A stretch of 64,000 nt of DNA. It comes from Heliopora coerulea. Taxonomy: Eukaryota > Cnidaria > Anthozoa > Scleralcyonacea > Helioporidae. The stretch lies in contig JASJOG010000188.1 in the NCBI GenBank assembly GCA_030142905.1, positions 434,001 through 498,000 of the forward strand. Direction: 5' to 3'. Positions 8,466-19,028 of this stretch are shown piece after piece (within the stretch, counting starts at the first letter, position 1; each line of letters starts with the position of its first letter). The notes under the pieces are model-generated. The model had not been told where the DNA came from, did not search any database, and was given only the letters and a program-made list of their open reading frames with translations. Made by a program: the position numbers and the translations under genes.

Positions 8466-9347
8466 TTAACAAATATTACAGAGTAAGTGTTTTTTCCTAT
8501 GCCTGCAAGTTGTGATTAGTTCGTTTCTGGAATTTAATGAGCTTAGCACAGGATGACAGATGATAAGAAATTTTTCGTGCAAACATAAATTACATTTTTT
8601 TGTGCTGCTAGAATACGCTTTACACCGTCTGATAATTTGCCACTTCAACGAAAATTTGATGTTATTGTCCCTTAACTTCCAAATGTATTTGCTCAGGGCC
8701 GTGCTATTTCTCTGAGTCGGGTTTCTAAAGGAGCTCGTATGATTGTTATATCGGGACTTGAAGGTGCCTTCAGTGATACCGATGTAGGCCTCAACTTTGT
8801 TGTTGTCTTCTCTCTTTACCGTTGCTTGGTATACAACTCCGTCTGTTAAGCACTTTCCGGCTAGCGGGCAGAATTCTTTATGGTGGCAATTACAACTTAG
8901 AGAGTCGGGTGGATTGGGTTGAGTCTGGGTTTCTTTGCTGAGTATGTGCTTGTTGTGGGATGCGATGATGTTTGCGACGTTTGGCATGCAGCTGTAGCTT
9001 AATTTCAAAGTGTTCCGATTAAATATTTTGTGAAGCGGGTGGTTTGATGGAAAGGACTCGTCGACGATCTTTAAGAATTTGTGACCTATGTTTGTGTGGA
9101 CAATGGCATTGAATGGTGGGTTGTACCATATGATGTTTCTGCTTCTGTTTCTCGAATGTTTTGGTTTTGGTGGTTCGGGTTTGAAGTTGAGTTTGCAGTC
9201 ATAGCCGCTTCTTTTTAGGGCTTCTTGGTATGGTGGGGTTGCGAAGTCAAATGAATGCTTGTCGGACGAGATATGAGATAGACGTTTATTAATGTTTTCT
9301 GGTACGCTGCGGAGTACTGAAGGTGGATGATTGCTGTGGTGGTTGCG
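8466..9347 (-). pseudogene. PLE C-terminal half: linker and GIY-YIG endonuclease
   Basis: Continuation of the RT after a frameshift near 9345. Starts in the region NHPPSVLRSVPENINKRLS, runs through a linker with LSYSCMPNVANIIASHN and a cysteine/histidine cluster (SCNCHHKEFCPLAGKCL), then the endonuclease: VVYQATV, EAYIGITEGTFKSRYNNH, LSKYIWKLR, FSLKWQI, and a C-terminal CNLCLHEKF--I motif. The enzyme would nick DNA for target-primed reverse transcription. The CNLCLxEK tail marks the PLE branch also represented at 6.9-7.4 kb. The stop lies at 8466, about 140 bp before the downstream direct repeat, so the 3' end of the gene is complete. Confidence 0.85.
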
Positions 9348-10563
9348 TATTGCAAGACGTTTCCTGGCTTTGTGAAGGGCTTGTAACTCGAGGATGATAG
9401 TTCTAATGTGACGTCTAGATAATGAACGCATTTCTTGTTAGCTTCGATGGTTATTTTTAGGTTGTGTTCTCTAATACGTTTCTTTATGATTTCAATCTCC
9501 CTTGGTGTTTTGTTCAATGCGGCTAGCCCGTCATCTCTGTAGAGGCCGATGTTGCTTCCCGCAGCTGGTGTTAATTGTGACAAGAGATATGATCCCACGA
9601 GTTCGCATGTTTCGGCCCCATCAAAACTGCCCATGGTTACGTCAAAAAGCGAGTTGGATGATCTTTTGCACCATGTTGTGTTTTCGTTGAATAGCAGAGA
9701 TTTCTTTGTTTGAGTGATGATGGCTTTCTCTTCGTCAGTTATTATGTCGTATTGCGAGGCAAAAGTTAGAGCTTGGGTAAGGAGATCTTCTGATATTGAC
9801 GGGAAGAAGTCGACAATGTCGAAGGTGATAAATGAATGTGATTGCTTGTTTGGTATGTTGTTAAACCATGTTAGGACTGCGTCGGTGCTTTTCCACTGGT
9901 TTAGATTGGTTGCCGCAATGATTTGGGAGTTAATTCTTTGCAGGATTTGCTTGCTTATGATGCCAAGTTCTGATTTTGTCGGGTTGATTAGTCTGCACGT
10001 AGGATTGTTTTTAAAGTTCGGTTTGTGGTCTTTTAGTGTAATGAAAGCGTTTTTTGGTGATAGGGCGTCAATTCTGTCGTGGAGGTTCAGGTTTTTAGCA
10101 ATCTTTCTTTCTTCTGAAATTATGTTGTTGGAGGCGTGATTAGGAGCTTTCTTGTAAGATTTTGTAACGGCAGTGTTCATGAGCGTTTGGTATGAGTGGG
10201 CGTCCAGGCGATAGAAGTTTGTTGTTTTGTCGGCAGGGATAAGCATCTTCTTGTCCGTTTTGATTTTTCTTGTGTCTTGTGATAAATGTTTCTGGAAGTT
10301 ACATTTGTGGTTTGTGAACTGAATGTTTTGGATGAGTGAGAGCATTTTGTCTTCAAATTCGGCGAGTTCCTTTATCGGTAGTGGGGACCTCGTGGTAGGG
10401 AATCCAAATGTTTCTTTTGTCGCGGGTTTCTCCGTTGGTTTTAAAAAGTGGTAGGCTTTCCACCGTATGCGTCGTAGGAAGGATTCTGTTTTTTCGATGA
10501 AGCATTTCAAGTAATCCGTAGGCTGTGCGATAGGTATATTCTTAGTCGGGTATCCAAGGTTGA
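9345..10563 (-). pseudogene. PLE reverse transcriptase, N-terminus split off by Ginger
   Basis: RT domain of the PLE. Motifs, counting from residue 1 at 10573: KMLIPADKTTNFY near 109-121, KDHKPNF--NPTCRLINPTKSELG near 181-204, FITFDIVDFFPSIS with FDIVD at 251-255, FDVTMGSFDGAETCELVG near 310-326, and catalytic YRDD at 345-348, then LKITIEAN and YLDVTLEL. These fit a telomerase-like Penelope RT with all three catalytic aspartates kept. The apparent start at 10573 lies inside the Ginger TIR; the native first codons are at 12445-12440. The frame is lost near 9345, where the linker continues in another frame. Otherwise well preserved. Confidence 0.88.
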
Positions 10564-10828
10564 CCGGTGTCACAGGAAATTTGTCCCCCCTATAATTTGT
10601 CCCCCCGGGCCAAATTTCCTAGGAAATATGTCCCCCAGGGGGCCATATTTCCTAGGAAATTTGGCCCCCTCTTCGGAAATTTGTCCCCCCTAAATCGTAT
10701 GCCCAGAGATCATCAAAAACCACAACCAGAGGACAATTTGAAAAAGTAAAGAATAAAATACAGACCGAAAATTTTCATCTTGTGACTTGATATTCAAGTT
10801 GGAACAAGAGACAGACAAGTTAAAAAAC

Positions 10829-10871
10829 GGTAATATTTCGGCTCTATTTCAGAGTCATCATTAGACCAAGA
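10829..10871 (-). ncRNA. hammerhead-like motif in PLE fragment
   Basis: Minus strand: CTAATGA (10864-10858; the third core base is A instead of G), stem II with CTCT/AGAG, GAAA, short ATAT stem III, and a 3-4 bp stem I GGT/ACC. Degenerate; probably inactive. Confidence 0.45.
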
Positions 10872-10920
10872 TGTTTACAAAGCTTACTGCGTTATATATA
10901 TATATAAGAAATTACAAGGA

Positions 10921-11065
10921 TGATGTCATCGGCTATTAACAACGAAATTAACAAAGTCGGATATTAACACAAGTGAGATATTAACGACGAAATTAACATA
11001 GTCGGATATTAACACAAGTGAGATATTAACAACGAAATTAACATAGTCGGATATTAACAACATGT
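10921..11065. repeat. Tandem repeat, about 57-bp unit
   Basis: Two and a half units containing GTCGGATATTAACA and GTGAGATATTAAC inside the Ginger element. Confidence 0.75.
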
Positions 11066-11629
11066 GAGATTAACAGCTAGACGAGAGAAAAGCCAGACAA
11101 TTGTCGAGTGGCTAAGAGATATGGAAATGTCGGATCAGACGAAAAGTGAACAACAAATGACAACAAAATTAACTTTAACTTTTAGGTTACGCCGTAGTTT
11201 TTTAATTAAGTTTCGAACAAGAAATTCACCTTGTTTACCAAGGTAGGTAAGCTTGTGAAGCTTCTTGTTGTTGCTAAAGGTGTTTAGAACATTTAATTGA
11301 ATGTATGCTGCTCATACATTATGCGGAAATAAAATTTAAAAAAAGTTTTTGCTGTTTTAAAAGCATGTTGGCTTGAGTAGAAGTTATAGCGGCTTTTTAT
11401 AAACTTTTTCAATAATCGATGACTCATCCAAAAGCTATCCGCAACCATGCATATTATAAAATTCCTAACCATAACTAATGATGCACACAACAAAAAGCTG
11501 CCAAAAGCACAATGGCTTTGAATCACAAATCGATGAGTCACAAACGTGGGATGACAAGCCAGCTTCTCTATATAAAGCCAAGCTGCAAAACTTTTTGTCA
11601 TTGTTGCACATACTTCAAGAAGAGTAACA

Positions 11630-11763
11630 TGGATAACTCTCAATACGAGACCATTTATAACTATGTCACCAGAGGGGAGTACCCCGCTCAATCGTCAAAA
11701 GAGCAGAATAACGTCCTCTTCGATTGGGGGGCAGCCGATAGCTGTCTACGACAGTTTATTTAA
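11630..11763 (+). pseudogene. Ginger protein N-terminal scrap
   Basis: ATG at 11630 begins MDNSQYETIYNYVTRGEYP, then SSKEQNN. This resembles the start of integrase-encoding Ginger and KRBA2-like proteins, in which a YPxxxSKxxK/R-type motif precedes the zinc-binding and catalytic domains. After about 28 codons homology ends and the frame runs into the protease gene at a different phase. The deletion removed everything between. Recognition rests on a short motif. Confidence 0.5.
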
Positions 11764-12250
11764 TGACCTGACGGAGTCGACCGAGAAACAGCTTGCAGAG
11801 TGTTATCGTGGTTTCATCGACGTCGCAAGCCAGCTTCGTATTGAGATGTGCCCAGCACAACTACAGAAAGGATCCGTTGACTGTGGCTTATTTGCGATTG
11901 CGTATGCATACGAACTAGCGACTGGGAACACTTATCTGAATGAAGTGTTTTTTGATCAGTCTAAGATGAGAAACCACTTATTTGGCTGCTTTGAAAGAGG
12001 TGAAATCTCCCCGTTCCCCCGTAGTTGTGGAACAGGCGCGTTACGTGTCAATGGACCGAATGAGTTGGTGATACAAACATTTTGTACGTGTTGTTTGCCA
12101 GAATACGGTGATATGGTTCAATGCGATCTTTGCGACAACTGGTACCATCTTCCATGTCTGGATTTATGTTCCTGTCCTGAGGATGATCAGGAATGGCTTT
12201 GTGACTTATGTGTTCCGCCATCGGCAAAACGCAGTAAAAAGTATGATTAG
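11663..12250 (+). pseudogene. Ulp1-like protease C-terminus fused to PHD finger
   Basis: Residues 20-110 match the C-terminal half of a Ulp1/SENP-type cysteine protease: VYDSL (catalytic Asp at 30), then LQKGSVDCGLFAIAYA with Gln68 and nucleophile Cys74. The half carrying the catalytic His is missing, so it cannot be active. Residues 141-183 form a PHD zinc finger: CTCC, CDLC, WYHLPC, then WLCDLC, ending in a basic tail PSAKRSKK. A Ulp1 protease with a PHD finger in one protein is a known cargo of Ginger-type transposons. The first 20 residues are out-of-frame sequence from the deletion joint. Confidence 0.8.
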
Positions 12251-12597
12251 TTTAGGAAGAGTTGAACTAAGGTTTTCATCGTTCTTGTAAATATTACATA
12301 CAGTATTTAACGCAATTGCTATAAGAAATAGATATATATTTTACTTTTAAAAAGTCTTGAATTACTTGTTTCAAAGGGGGGACAAATTTCCGAAGGGGGG
12401 GACATATTTTTGGGGGGGACATATTTCCTGTGACACCGGTTCCATATCGATTTTGAGAGTGCTCAACAGTGAAAGAGCGTAATAGATAGGTGAGATTTTA
12501 TTAAAAAAATCGTACGAAGAGAGTGCTCAATACCAGAGTAGAGCGAATTACAATAGCAAGACAAGGTAAACTTGGGTTACTTCATAAAGATTTATGG

Positions 12598-12663
<66 letters not shown>

Positions 12664-12668
12664 TATTG
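12598..12668. repeat. TA/TATG microsatellite
   Basis: Counterpart of the run at 8146-8207, next to the upstream direct repeat of the PLE. Confidence 0.9.
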
Positions 12669-12669
12669 G

Positions 12670-13275
12670 AGTCGCGTAGTTCTATTTATTGGTAAAAGAC
12701 GTCATCGATAGTTTATACCAGGAATCAAATTTTCGGGAATCAAATTGACTATGTTTATAAGTGCGAATGTAAATCCTAAACCGCCGTAGTCTTTGCCTGG
12801 TTAAAAGCTTAAAGATTATAAATGTAATATTGGTGACCAACAATGCCCTCGTGAAACGTGACACCATTGCGAGGAATATTTATTTCACTGCATTAATAGT
12901 CTTTCGGAGACTGGACCCCACCACGACTAACATTTTAGCTTGTGTTGCTTTGGCGACTGGATACGTAGTCTGGATGTCTTTTTCTCGTGAGAGTAAAAAT
13001 GACTCTCTCCTTCAATGAATGTTCATTGACGCGACTATGATTTAACAATGTAAAAAGGAATCAAGAAAGTTATATGTGACAACTTAATTAAAAAGGGCAC
13101 TTCGGTGACTCAATATGTCCGCTTTCTGTTAACTATGATCAAATTGTTTCATTCGTTCATAGTTTAAACGTGTCCCGTTGCTGAAAGATGTACCATCGCT
13201 TTTCAATGTATTTTGAGGGTACCCTAGCATATACTGAGATCAAAAGTCAAAGAATTAAATATTATTCTGAGTACC
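12670..13275. other. Intergenic, no supported gene
   Basis: One 62-codon frame at 12830-13018 (+) without recognisable motifs. Nothing else. Confidence 0.4.
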
Positions 13276-13376
13276 GCTTTGAAAAACCTATAAACCATGG
13301 TAAATGGTTATACTAGGCAGTTCTGAAAAAAACTATAGGAACACACACAGAGTGAGACAATAAACGTAAGAAGGAA

Positions 13377-13411
13377 GCACTATGCATTTCGGACGACCAC
13401 TCTTAAGGTGC
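13377..13411 (-). ncRNA. hammerhead-like motif, left arm
   Basis: Minus strand: stem I GCAC/GTGC, core CTTAAGA (third core base changed), stem II region GTGGTCGTCC, GAAA, self-complementary ATGCAT as stem III, cleavage site A before GTGC. Confidence 0.5.
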
Positions 13412-13604
13412 AAACGTCTGCTAACTGTTGAGAAATGAAATATATTAAAGTTAATGATCCGGATCTATGCCGACAAAAAGAACTTGTTTTTAGTCTGGCG
13501 TTGTTTTGATGCTTAATCCCTCCTACGTGGGGTGACATCATCGCCTTTACATCAGGTACAAATACAAGCAGAAAACTCATTTCTCAACAGTTAGCAGACG
13601 TTTG

Positions 13605-13639
13605 CACCTGAGGAGTGATCTGCCAAAATGCGTAGTACT
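13605..13639 (+). ncRNA. hammerhead-like motif, right arm
   Basis: Stem I GCAC/GTAC, intact core CTGAGGA (13609-13615), stem II region GTGATCTGCC, then AAAA where GAAA is expected. The two arms carry complementary defects: a good core here, a good GAAA in the left arm. Confidence 0.45.
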
Positions 13640-13739
13640 TCTTTCTAGTATTTATTCTCTCACTCTGTTTAGGTTCCTATAGTTCTTTTTCAGAACTGCC
13701 TGGTATAACAATTCACAATGGTTTGTACGTTTTTCAAAG

Positions 13740-15985
13740 CGACACTGAAATTTGTCACCATGGCAAAATTTTTGTTTTATTGTGAATAACCTTAACGCAG
13801 ACATAAGACAGCTTGTCTACATGAGATGGCGGCGTTGCGCTGTTCCAATGTTGCGTCAAGTGCAAAACGAGCTGGCTACGAGGTAGTGTTGCTTGTTGAG
13901 ATGCTACTCAGTTTAAATCATTTAAAATAATCTCTTAAGGAAAAGTCTTTGCGTCGAAAATTTATCGATAAATTTGAAGGAAAATGACTCAGGCAAAATC
14001 AGTCATATTGCAATTGAGTCCATTAAAGCTGCATTTTGCGAATTCTAAACGGTAAGTTCTAAATTGTATCTCGCGATGCTCCATGTTTTTAATCACGTCA
14101 AATGTGTCAAGTCTGGTGTTGTATTGCAAGTCAAGCGGATAAGCGAAAACGGGAAGAAATTTCGTCATCCGAAAAACTATAATAACCCAATGGAGATCAA
14201 ATATTTATTCGAAGGTAATATTTAGGAACTTCGATGGTACATCATACAAATCAACTAGCTTATGCTCGCACAATAATGTCAAGACGAAAATGCATTAAAT
14301 AAAACAACAGTAGCAAACAGTATGAAACATACGACATTGACGTTTTCAAGTGGAAAATATACGCTCATTTAGTTGTCAAATTATAGAGCACAGTATAATT
14401 GAGATCGTTTTACCATAGGAAAAGGAAGAAAAGAATAGCAATGCACCGTACATGTCTTGTAGACACCCTTTTATGCGAAGGCAATGAGGTTAATACCAGT
14501 GAGTCGTAACATTCCGGTCGCTTTCCGTGTCTTTCTCGTATTACGTCACAAAAAGTCCTCATTTTGGCCACATACAAAAATACATAAATACAAAAATACA
14601 TAAATACAAAAATACTCCTTTGCTAGTGGCATAGAGTCCTACTGTTAATATAAAGCAGTAGATGCAAAAAAAAAGAGCTAAAAACAGTCGCCTAGCTAAT
14701 GCTTTTTTTTTAATATTATTTTTATAATGCCCTAACGATGATTCTGAAACAGTCGCCTGGCTAGTGTTTTTTTTATACTTTTCTCAAGTTTCTCAACATC
14801 CCGCGTGTTTGGATCACAATATCCAAACACGGGGATCCATCTGGTATTTCTTAAATGATACAATATCCTGAAATAGAACTATGCATCTTATTTGATAGTG
14901 GAGCAAATATTTATTTATGCCTCAAAAGCACTTGAGACCTGGTATGTTGCTACGATGCATAAATAAATTTAACACATCGACGAGTGAGATCGTTGAAATC
15001 AAGCCACATTTCCTTCATAAATCATTCTGGAAGTGCTATACGAAATAATAATGCCAACGTATTTCTGGTGAAGCCTGTTCACCTTGTGAGGTCATTTTTC
15101 CAATATTTTAAATCTCATATTTTGAGAGTGAAAATTGATAAAGAAAAAAATAACTAAAGGGGATTCTTCTTTATTCTAAACCTACTTTCGAAATAAAAAT
15201 GTAGAAAGTCAATTATTTTTTTCTTAATTTCACAGACACTTTGTGACAAAGTCACCACTTTGCTGGTCGGTAGGTCCGTTCCCTCCCAAGGATTTCTCCT
15301 TCCTACAGCCGATAGGAAGACGACAGGCCTCAGATAGCCAAATCCTTCAATATCGTTCTATTCGACTACTAAACTAATAAACGATAATTTTTTCCTCACT
15401 TATAACTTATCAAAATCCTGATTCCTAAAGTTCATCAATATCCTGTCTCCGCGTCAAAGCCCTTTTTCCTCCCCTCATGTGCCACGGTTTGATCAGCTTA
15501 ATCAGGTCATCCGACAAAGTGTAACTGCCACAGGGATAGCCAACCACTGCTACGTCATACACCAAAGAACCTTCCGGCTGCTGGAATTCTAAGCACGAGT
15601 TTACTTGGCGTTGATTCGGGTGTATCCAACTTCAACGCTCCATCGGTTTCTCTTTACAGCGAGCGATACTCAACCACGCTCATTCCCTCCTTCAATGTCG
15701 TTCGTATTTGGGGACGATAAATTCGCCTATCCTTCGTCCAGCAGGTATCTTCACGGGATTCGCGATTTTAGGTTGGTAGCTTTAACTAACCCCTCTTGCC
15801 GTATCACGAGGACCTCTTATACTTTTCCTTTCCTATTTATGTATTCTAAGAATCCATCCATCAGGGTTGAAGAGAATTGCCACTATTCTAATTTAGTAAA
15901 TTAAAGTTTCCCCCTTCTAATTTACATAAATAAATTCTACTTCGTCACACACTTTAAATTAACAACGTCTATACCTCAATGTAAT
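13740..15985. other. Intergenic, no supported gene
   Basis: No recognisable protein. A short ATACAAAAATACATAA repeat (about three units) lies at 14575-14616. The 99-codon frame at 15605-15904 (+) has no motif or periodicity I trust. Confidence 0.4.
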
Positions 15986-15990
15986 TTTAG

Positions 15991-16785
15991 ATGTCAAACA
16001 AGGTCGAAATGGAAACGGAAGAGTGCATGAGCACCATGATGAAAGGAGAAGTCGAAGCCTTAGCAAATGCAGTCAACCTCGAAAGAAAAGACGCCGTAAG
16101 CAACGTGATGTAAGTAGTAATCGGGACTTTCACCTACCACATGATCAAAGCTCGGAGGGAAGACGTAGCAATCGAAGTGATGAGAGGAGTAATGAAGTTA
16201 TTCGTGGAGTACATAATATAAGCCCAAAGGGAAGACACCGTAAACAAAGTGGTAAAAGTAGTTACCAAGACGTTGATGGAGCAAGTCATCAAAGCCAAAA
16301 GGAAAGACACCCTAACCAAAGTGGTGAAAGTAGTAATCAAGACATTGATGGAGCAAGTCATCAAAGCCGAAAGCGAAGTCGCCGTAAACAAAGTGGTGAA
16401 AGTAGTGATCAAGACGTTGATGGAGCAGGTCATCAAAACCGAAAGGGAAGACGACGTAAGCAAAATGGTGAAGGTAGTAATCAAGACGCTGATGGAGCAA
16501 GTCATCAAAGCCGAAAGAGAAGACGCGGTAAGCAAAGTGGTGATGGTAGCAATCGAGACCTTTACAAAGTACATGGTCAAAGCCGAAAGAAAAGACATCA
16601 TAAGGAAAGTGATGAAAGTAGTGATCAAGACATTCATAAAGCACCTCATCGAAGGCGAAAGGGAAAACGCCATAAACAACGCAATGAAAGTAGTGATAGA
16701 GATCATTATGAAGCACGTAGTCGAAGTCATAAGAAGAGACGCTGTAAAGGCTGGTTTCCATATAATCGCCGGTGATCACTGTTGA
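15991..16785 (+). pseudogene. Tandem-repeat helical protein gene with two nonsense codons
   Basis: Unrecognised gene. The frame from ATG 15991 has TAA at 16111-16113 and 16219-16221 and is otherwise open to 16785. From 16249 it encodes a 24-residue repeat with the pattern KVVIKTLMEQVIKAEREDAV, strongly amphipathic and likely helical. A second frame (16023-16775) is also open and reads as an Arg/Ser-rich repeat (SGESSNQD..ASHQSRKR). Differences between repeat units fall mostly at third positions of the helical frame (GTA/GTG, ACA/ACG, CAA/CAG, AAA/AAG, AGG/AGA) and at first and second positions of the RS-like frame. I infer that the helical frame was the coding one. GTAAGT at the first TAA could alternatively be a splice donor. 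Function unknown. Confidence 0.5.
16249..16745 (+). repeat. 72-bp (24-codon) minisatellite
   Basis: Period 72 bp shown by the recurring GTGGTG-type word at 16321, 16393, 16465 and 16537; about seven units, increasingly diverged to the right. Period is a multiple of three, so all frames are kept. Confidence 0.9.
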
Positions 16786-17157
16786 TCACCCGACCGCTGA
16801 AACTATTCATCAGAACACTCGCTTTGGATCGCTATCAATCGCAATTATTTGTTTCCACATGATCGCTTGGTTTTCAGCGCGTCAGCTGCCCCATAAGTGT
16901 GTAGTTCAGCAGATATCAGAATCAAAGCGTATTCGCGAATACATTAGCACGAATCTTCTGTTGTATGGTGCAAAAGATGGCAAACGAAGATAAATTGTTA
17001 CTTAAAGCGTAATTATTTTTTGCTTCTACATTTAAAGGGAAGACAGCTCGTCAAGAAAAACCGAAGGAAACTTCGCTTTTGGATTCGGAGAATCTTTGAA
17101 GACAGAAAATGGCAAGGAATTTATCACACCCTCTTCGAAGAGCTTTGGCTGGGTTTA

Positions 17158-17355
17158 GACGTCGAATTTAATTCGTCGCATTTAATTCGATCAATTTTAT
17201 TCGACGGAAATTCATCGTATAAACTGAATTTCATTCGACGCTACCTGCTGCATCGAATTAAATGCGACGCTGTCGAATTATGCGACAGAGTTTGTCGCAT
17301 AATTCGACGGAAATGCGACATTGGTTTATACGTCGCAGAAAGTACTGTCGAATTC
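17158..17355. repeat. Nested perfect inverted repeats built from TCGAATT/TGCGAC words
   Basis: GTCGAATTATGCGACA (17272-17287) is the exact reverse complement of 17293-17308, with a 5-base loop. CGTCGCATTTAATTCGA (17174-17190) is the exact reverse complement of 17253-17269. Further TTCGACG and TCGCA words fill the gaps. No coding explains it; possibly a foldback or MITE remnant. Confidence 0.8.
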
Positions 17356-17427
17356 AATGCATAAATTAGTCTAATTACTATTTTCTATCCCACAATCCAA
17401 TGCTTTCTGCTTCGTGGACCCCACGAT

Positions 17428-17765
17428 TATAGACAAGGCGGTGAAGGGGGGAATGGTCTCCCGAACAAGAAATTTATGACACCATGTGATTTTGGTCAAT
17501 TTTGGGGTGCTGAGTTCAAAAAATCGTTAGTATACGGGCTGCGGGTGGGGCCTTCAGCCTCGTTTTGACGATTAAAGCCTCGTTCGAGTGGGAAAACGAC
17601 ATCTGTTCCGTTAAATCCAAAAAACAAATAAAGACCTGTTTAATATGGCAACTTTCGCATTTTTTGGGTTCTGAGTTCAAATTTTGAGTGTTTTCGACCA
17701 TAGACTAAGCCACCGGCCTCGTTTTTGAATTTTTTCGCCTCGTTTTCACGCTTTTAAAACAATTT
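17428..17765 (+). repeat. Left TIR of Academ-like element
   Basis: Matches 28757-29090 in inverted orientation with small indels; contains GGGGGGAATGGTC near the tip and GCCACCGGCCTCGTTTT near the inner end. Confidence 0.85.
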
Positions 17766-17831
17766 TTGCAATTTTAACATGAAATGTTAAAGTTAAGTTT
17801 GACGTAATCGCTTTCCAAATCTGTAAAATTT

Positions 17832-19028
17832 CTAGTCTTCATCATCCTCTATAACGTCATCGAAGTCGTCTTCAAGATTGCTATTTTCCAAGAAGTCAAA
17901 CTCCTCTTCATTTTCTTCTCGGTCAGTCAGCAACTCACCGACGTCATTAGGAAAACAAACACTGTTCCAGACAACATTCCCATTTTCATCCCAGCCATGA
18001 TTTGTAGGCTCATCAAGATTGAGGATTAAGTGTTTAGCTTTTCTGAAAATTGCTGCAACGTAATTTGCGCGAGTGATATGGAGTTTTAAATTGCTGTCGC
18101 AAGGTGGTAAGAGGCTTAGGTCGACTACTTTTTTCTCTTTCGAAAACTTCTGCATGAAGATTTTATATCGTAGCTTGTTGACGGAGGAGATTGTTTGGTT
18201 TCCGTATATTGCACAAACGAACTCTTCTAAGCCTTCTGAAACATGTTCAGGAACTTCAGGACTATCACCTAGCTCAGCAAAGAGACGAATAAATTTTTGA
18301 CGTTTCAGCATGGCATTCCAGAAAGCTTTCTTCCCTTTGCTGAAAAAACTGGAGACGTAGTCGTTTCCAGAAAAAGCGTGCAAGCCAATGAGCGCCTTTC
18401 ATTTCTCAAGATTCAGTGTTGACGACGTCACATCAAAAATCTTCCTAGCTTTGCCTGTTCCGTTGTCAATTAAAACTTTTACAGCACCAAAGTCATGCGC
18501 TACAAAAAGTGCTAGGATATCGATGTCTCCCGAAGGAGATCGAACCATAATACTATCTCCAGAAGGAACGTTCGCAGCAAGGGCCAAAGCAACTAGCTTC
18601 GTGTCTGCTTCTTCGTGGTCACTAGCTAAGTGCTCGATTACTGATATTTCGTCTTTTGTTATTTTCGTACAATGAGACTTGCTGGAAAAGAATATTGTTT
18701 TCCCTGATTGATCACAACGCCCTTCTTCGATTGCTTTCTGAATGAGATTGAAAGGCATTTCTTTGTTTTCTCCATTGCAAAGAAAGCCAGCGAAATCGTA
18801 CGGAACCTTCATATCCGGACTGGTTAGGACATACCGCTCGCTTGTACCTCTTGCTTGACGTTCTCCACCTTTGATGCTATTTTCCCGGTACGTATCACAC
18901 ACTATAAAGACAGTGGTGTATTGAGTAGGAACGGTTGCTATTATTTTAGATGCCATTTCTCTTATCGTTGATCCTGTGCAAATCAAACTACGTATTGCTG
19001 CAGCGAGATCTATCAAATACGTCGTCAT
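17832..19028 (-). pseudogene. XPG/PIN-like nuclease domain of Academ-like transposase
   Basis: One minus-strand frame from 19028 to 17832, broken only by TGA at 18401-18399. The first part carries [31 protein letters not shown], then an acidic cluster: [21 protein letters not shown], and after the stop GLHAFSGNDYVSSFFSKGKK. The spaced Glu/Asp residues (EEAD, GDID, GND) fit the metal-binding set of XPG/FEN1-type PIN nucleases. The last 40 residues are very acidic (EENEEEFDFLENSNLEDDFDD). This is the C-terminal end of the transposon protein, ending about 65 bp inside the left TIR. The upstream exon (19025-19474) overlaps by 4 bases in another frame, so one frameshift separates them. Confidence 0.7.

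Larger units (their letters stand above)
10568..12435 (+). mobile_element. Ginger-type DNA transposon, internally deleted
   Basis: TIRs begin TGTCACAGGAAAT (10568) and end ATTTCCTGTGACA (12435); the subterminal regions are rich in GGGGGGACA/TGTCCCCCC words. The flanks are CCGG on both sides (10564-10567 and 12436-12439), a 4-bp TSD. TGT termini, a 4-bp TSD and an encoded Ulp1 protease plus PHD finger fit Ginger elements, which use a retrovirus-like integrase. The integrase itself is gone: a 30-codon N-terminal scrap is followed directly by the protease C-terminus. It also contains a PLE terminal fragment (about 10760-10910). Confidence 0.8.
8214..12594 (-). mobile_element. Penelope-like element with flanking direct repeats
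   Basis: About 110 bp starting GATAGGTGAGATTTTATT is present in the same orientation at 8214-8324 and 12485-12594, differing by a few bases. Between them is a minus-strand PLE protein (RT then GIY-YIG). This is the pseudo-LTR layout known for PLEs. The coding region is 5'-complete: an ATG (12445-12443) begins the frame, which is interrupted at codon 3-4 by a Ginger element and then continues at 10563. One more frameshift lies near 9345. Confidence 0.8.
13277..13733. mobile_element. Inverted pair of hammerhead-bearing PLE-type repeats
   Basis: About 145 bp at 13277-13435 recurs inverted at 13575-13733 (shared landmarks: CTTTGAAAAAC, ACTAGGCAGTTCTGA, ACTATAG, GTGAGA, GCAAACGTCTGCTAACTG). Each arm holds a hammerhead-like motif. 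The 140-base spacer has no coding. Same architecture as the 420-bp cassette at 37.4 kb. No clear TSD could be found here. Confidence 0.7.

Noticed and set aside
10567..10749. 60-residue Pro-rich protein
   Set aside because: Lies in the C-rich subterminal repeats of the Ginger element.
16023..16775. 250-residue RS-rich protein as the real gene
   Set aside because: It starts at GTG, and substitutions between repeat units are non-synonymous in this frame but synonymous in the helical frame.
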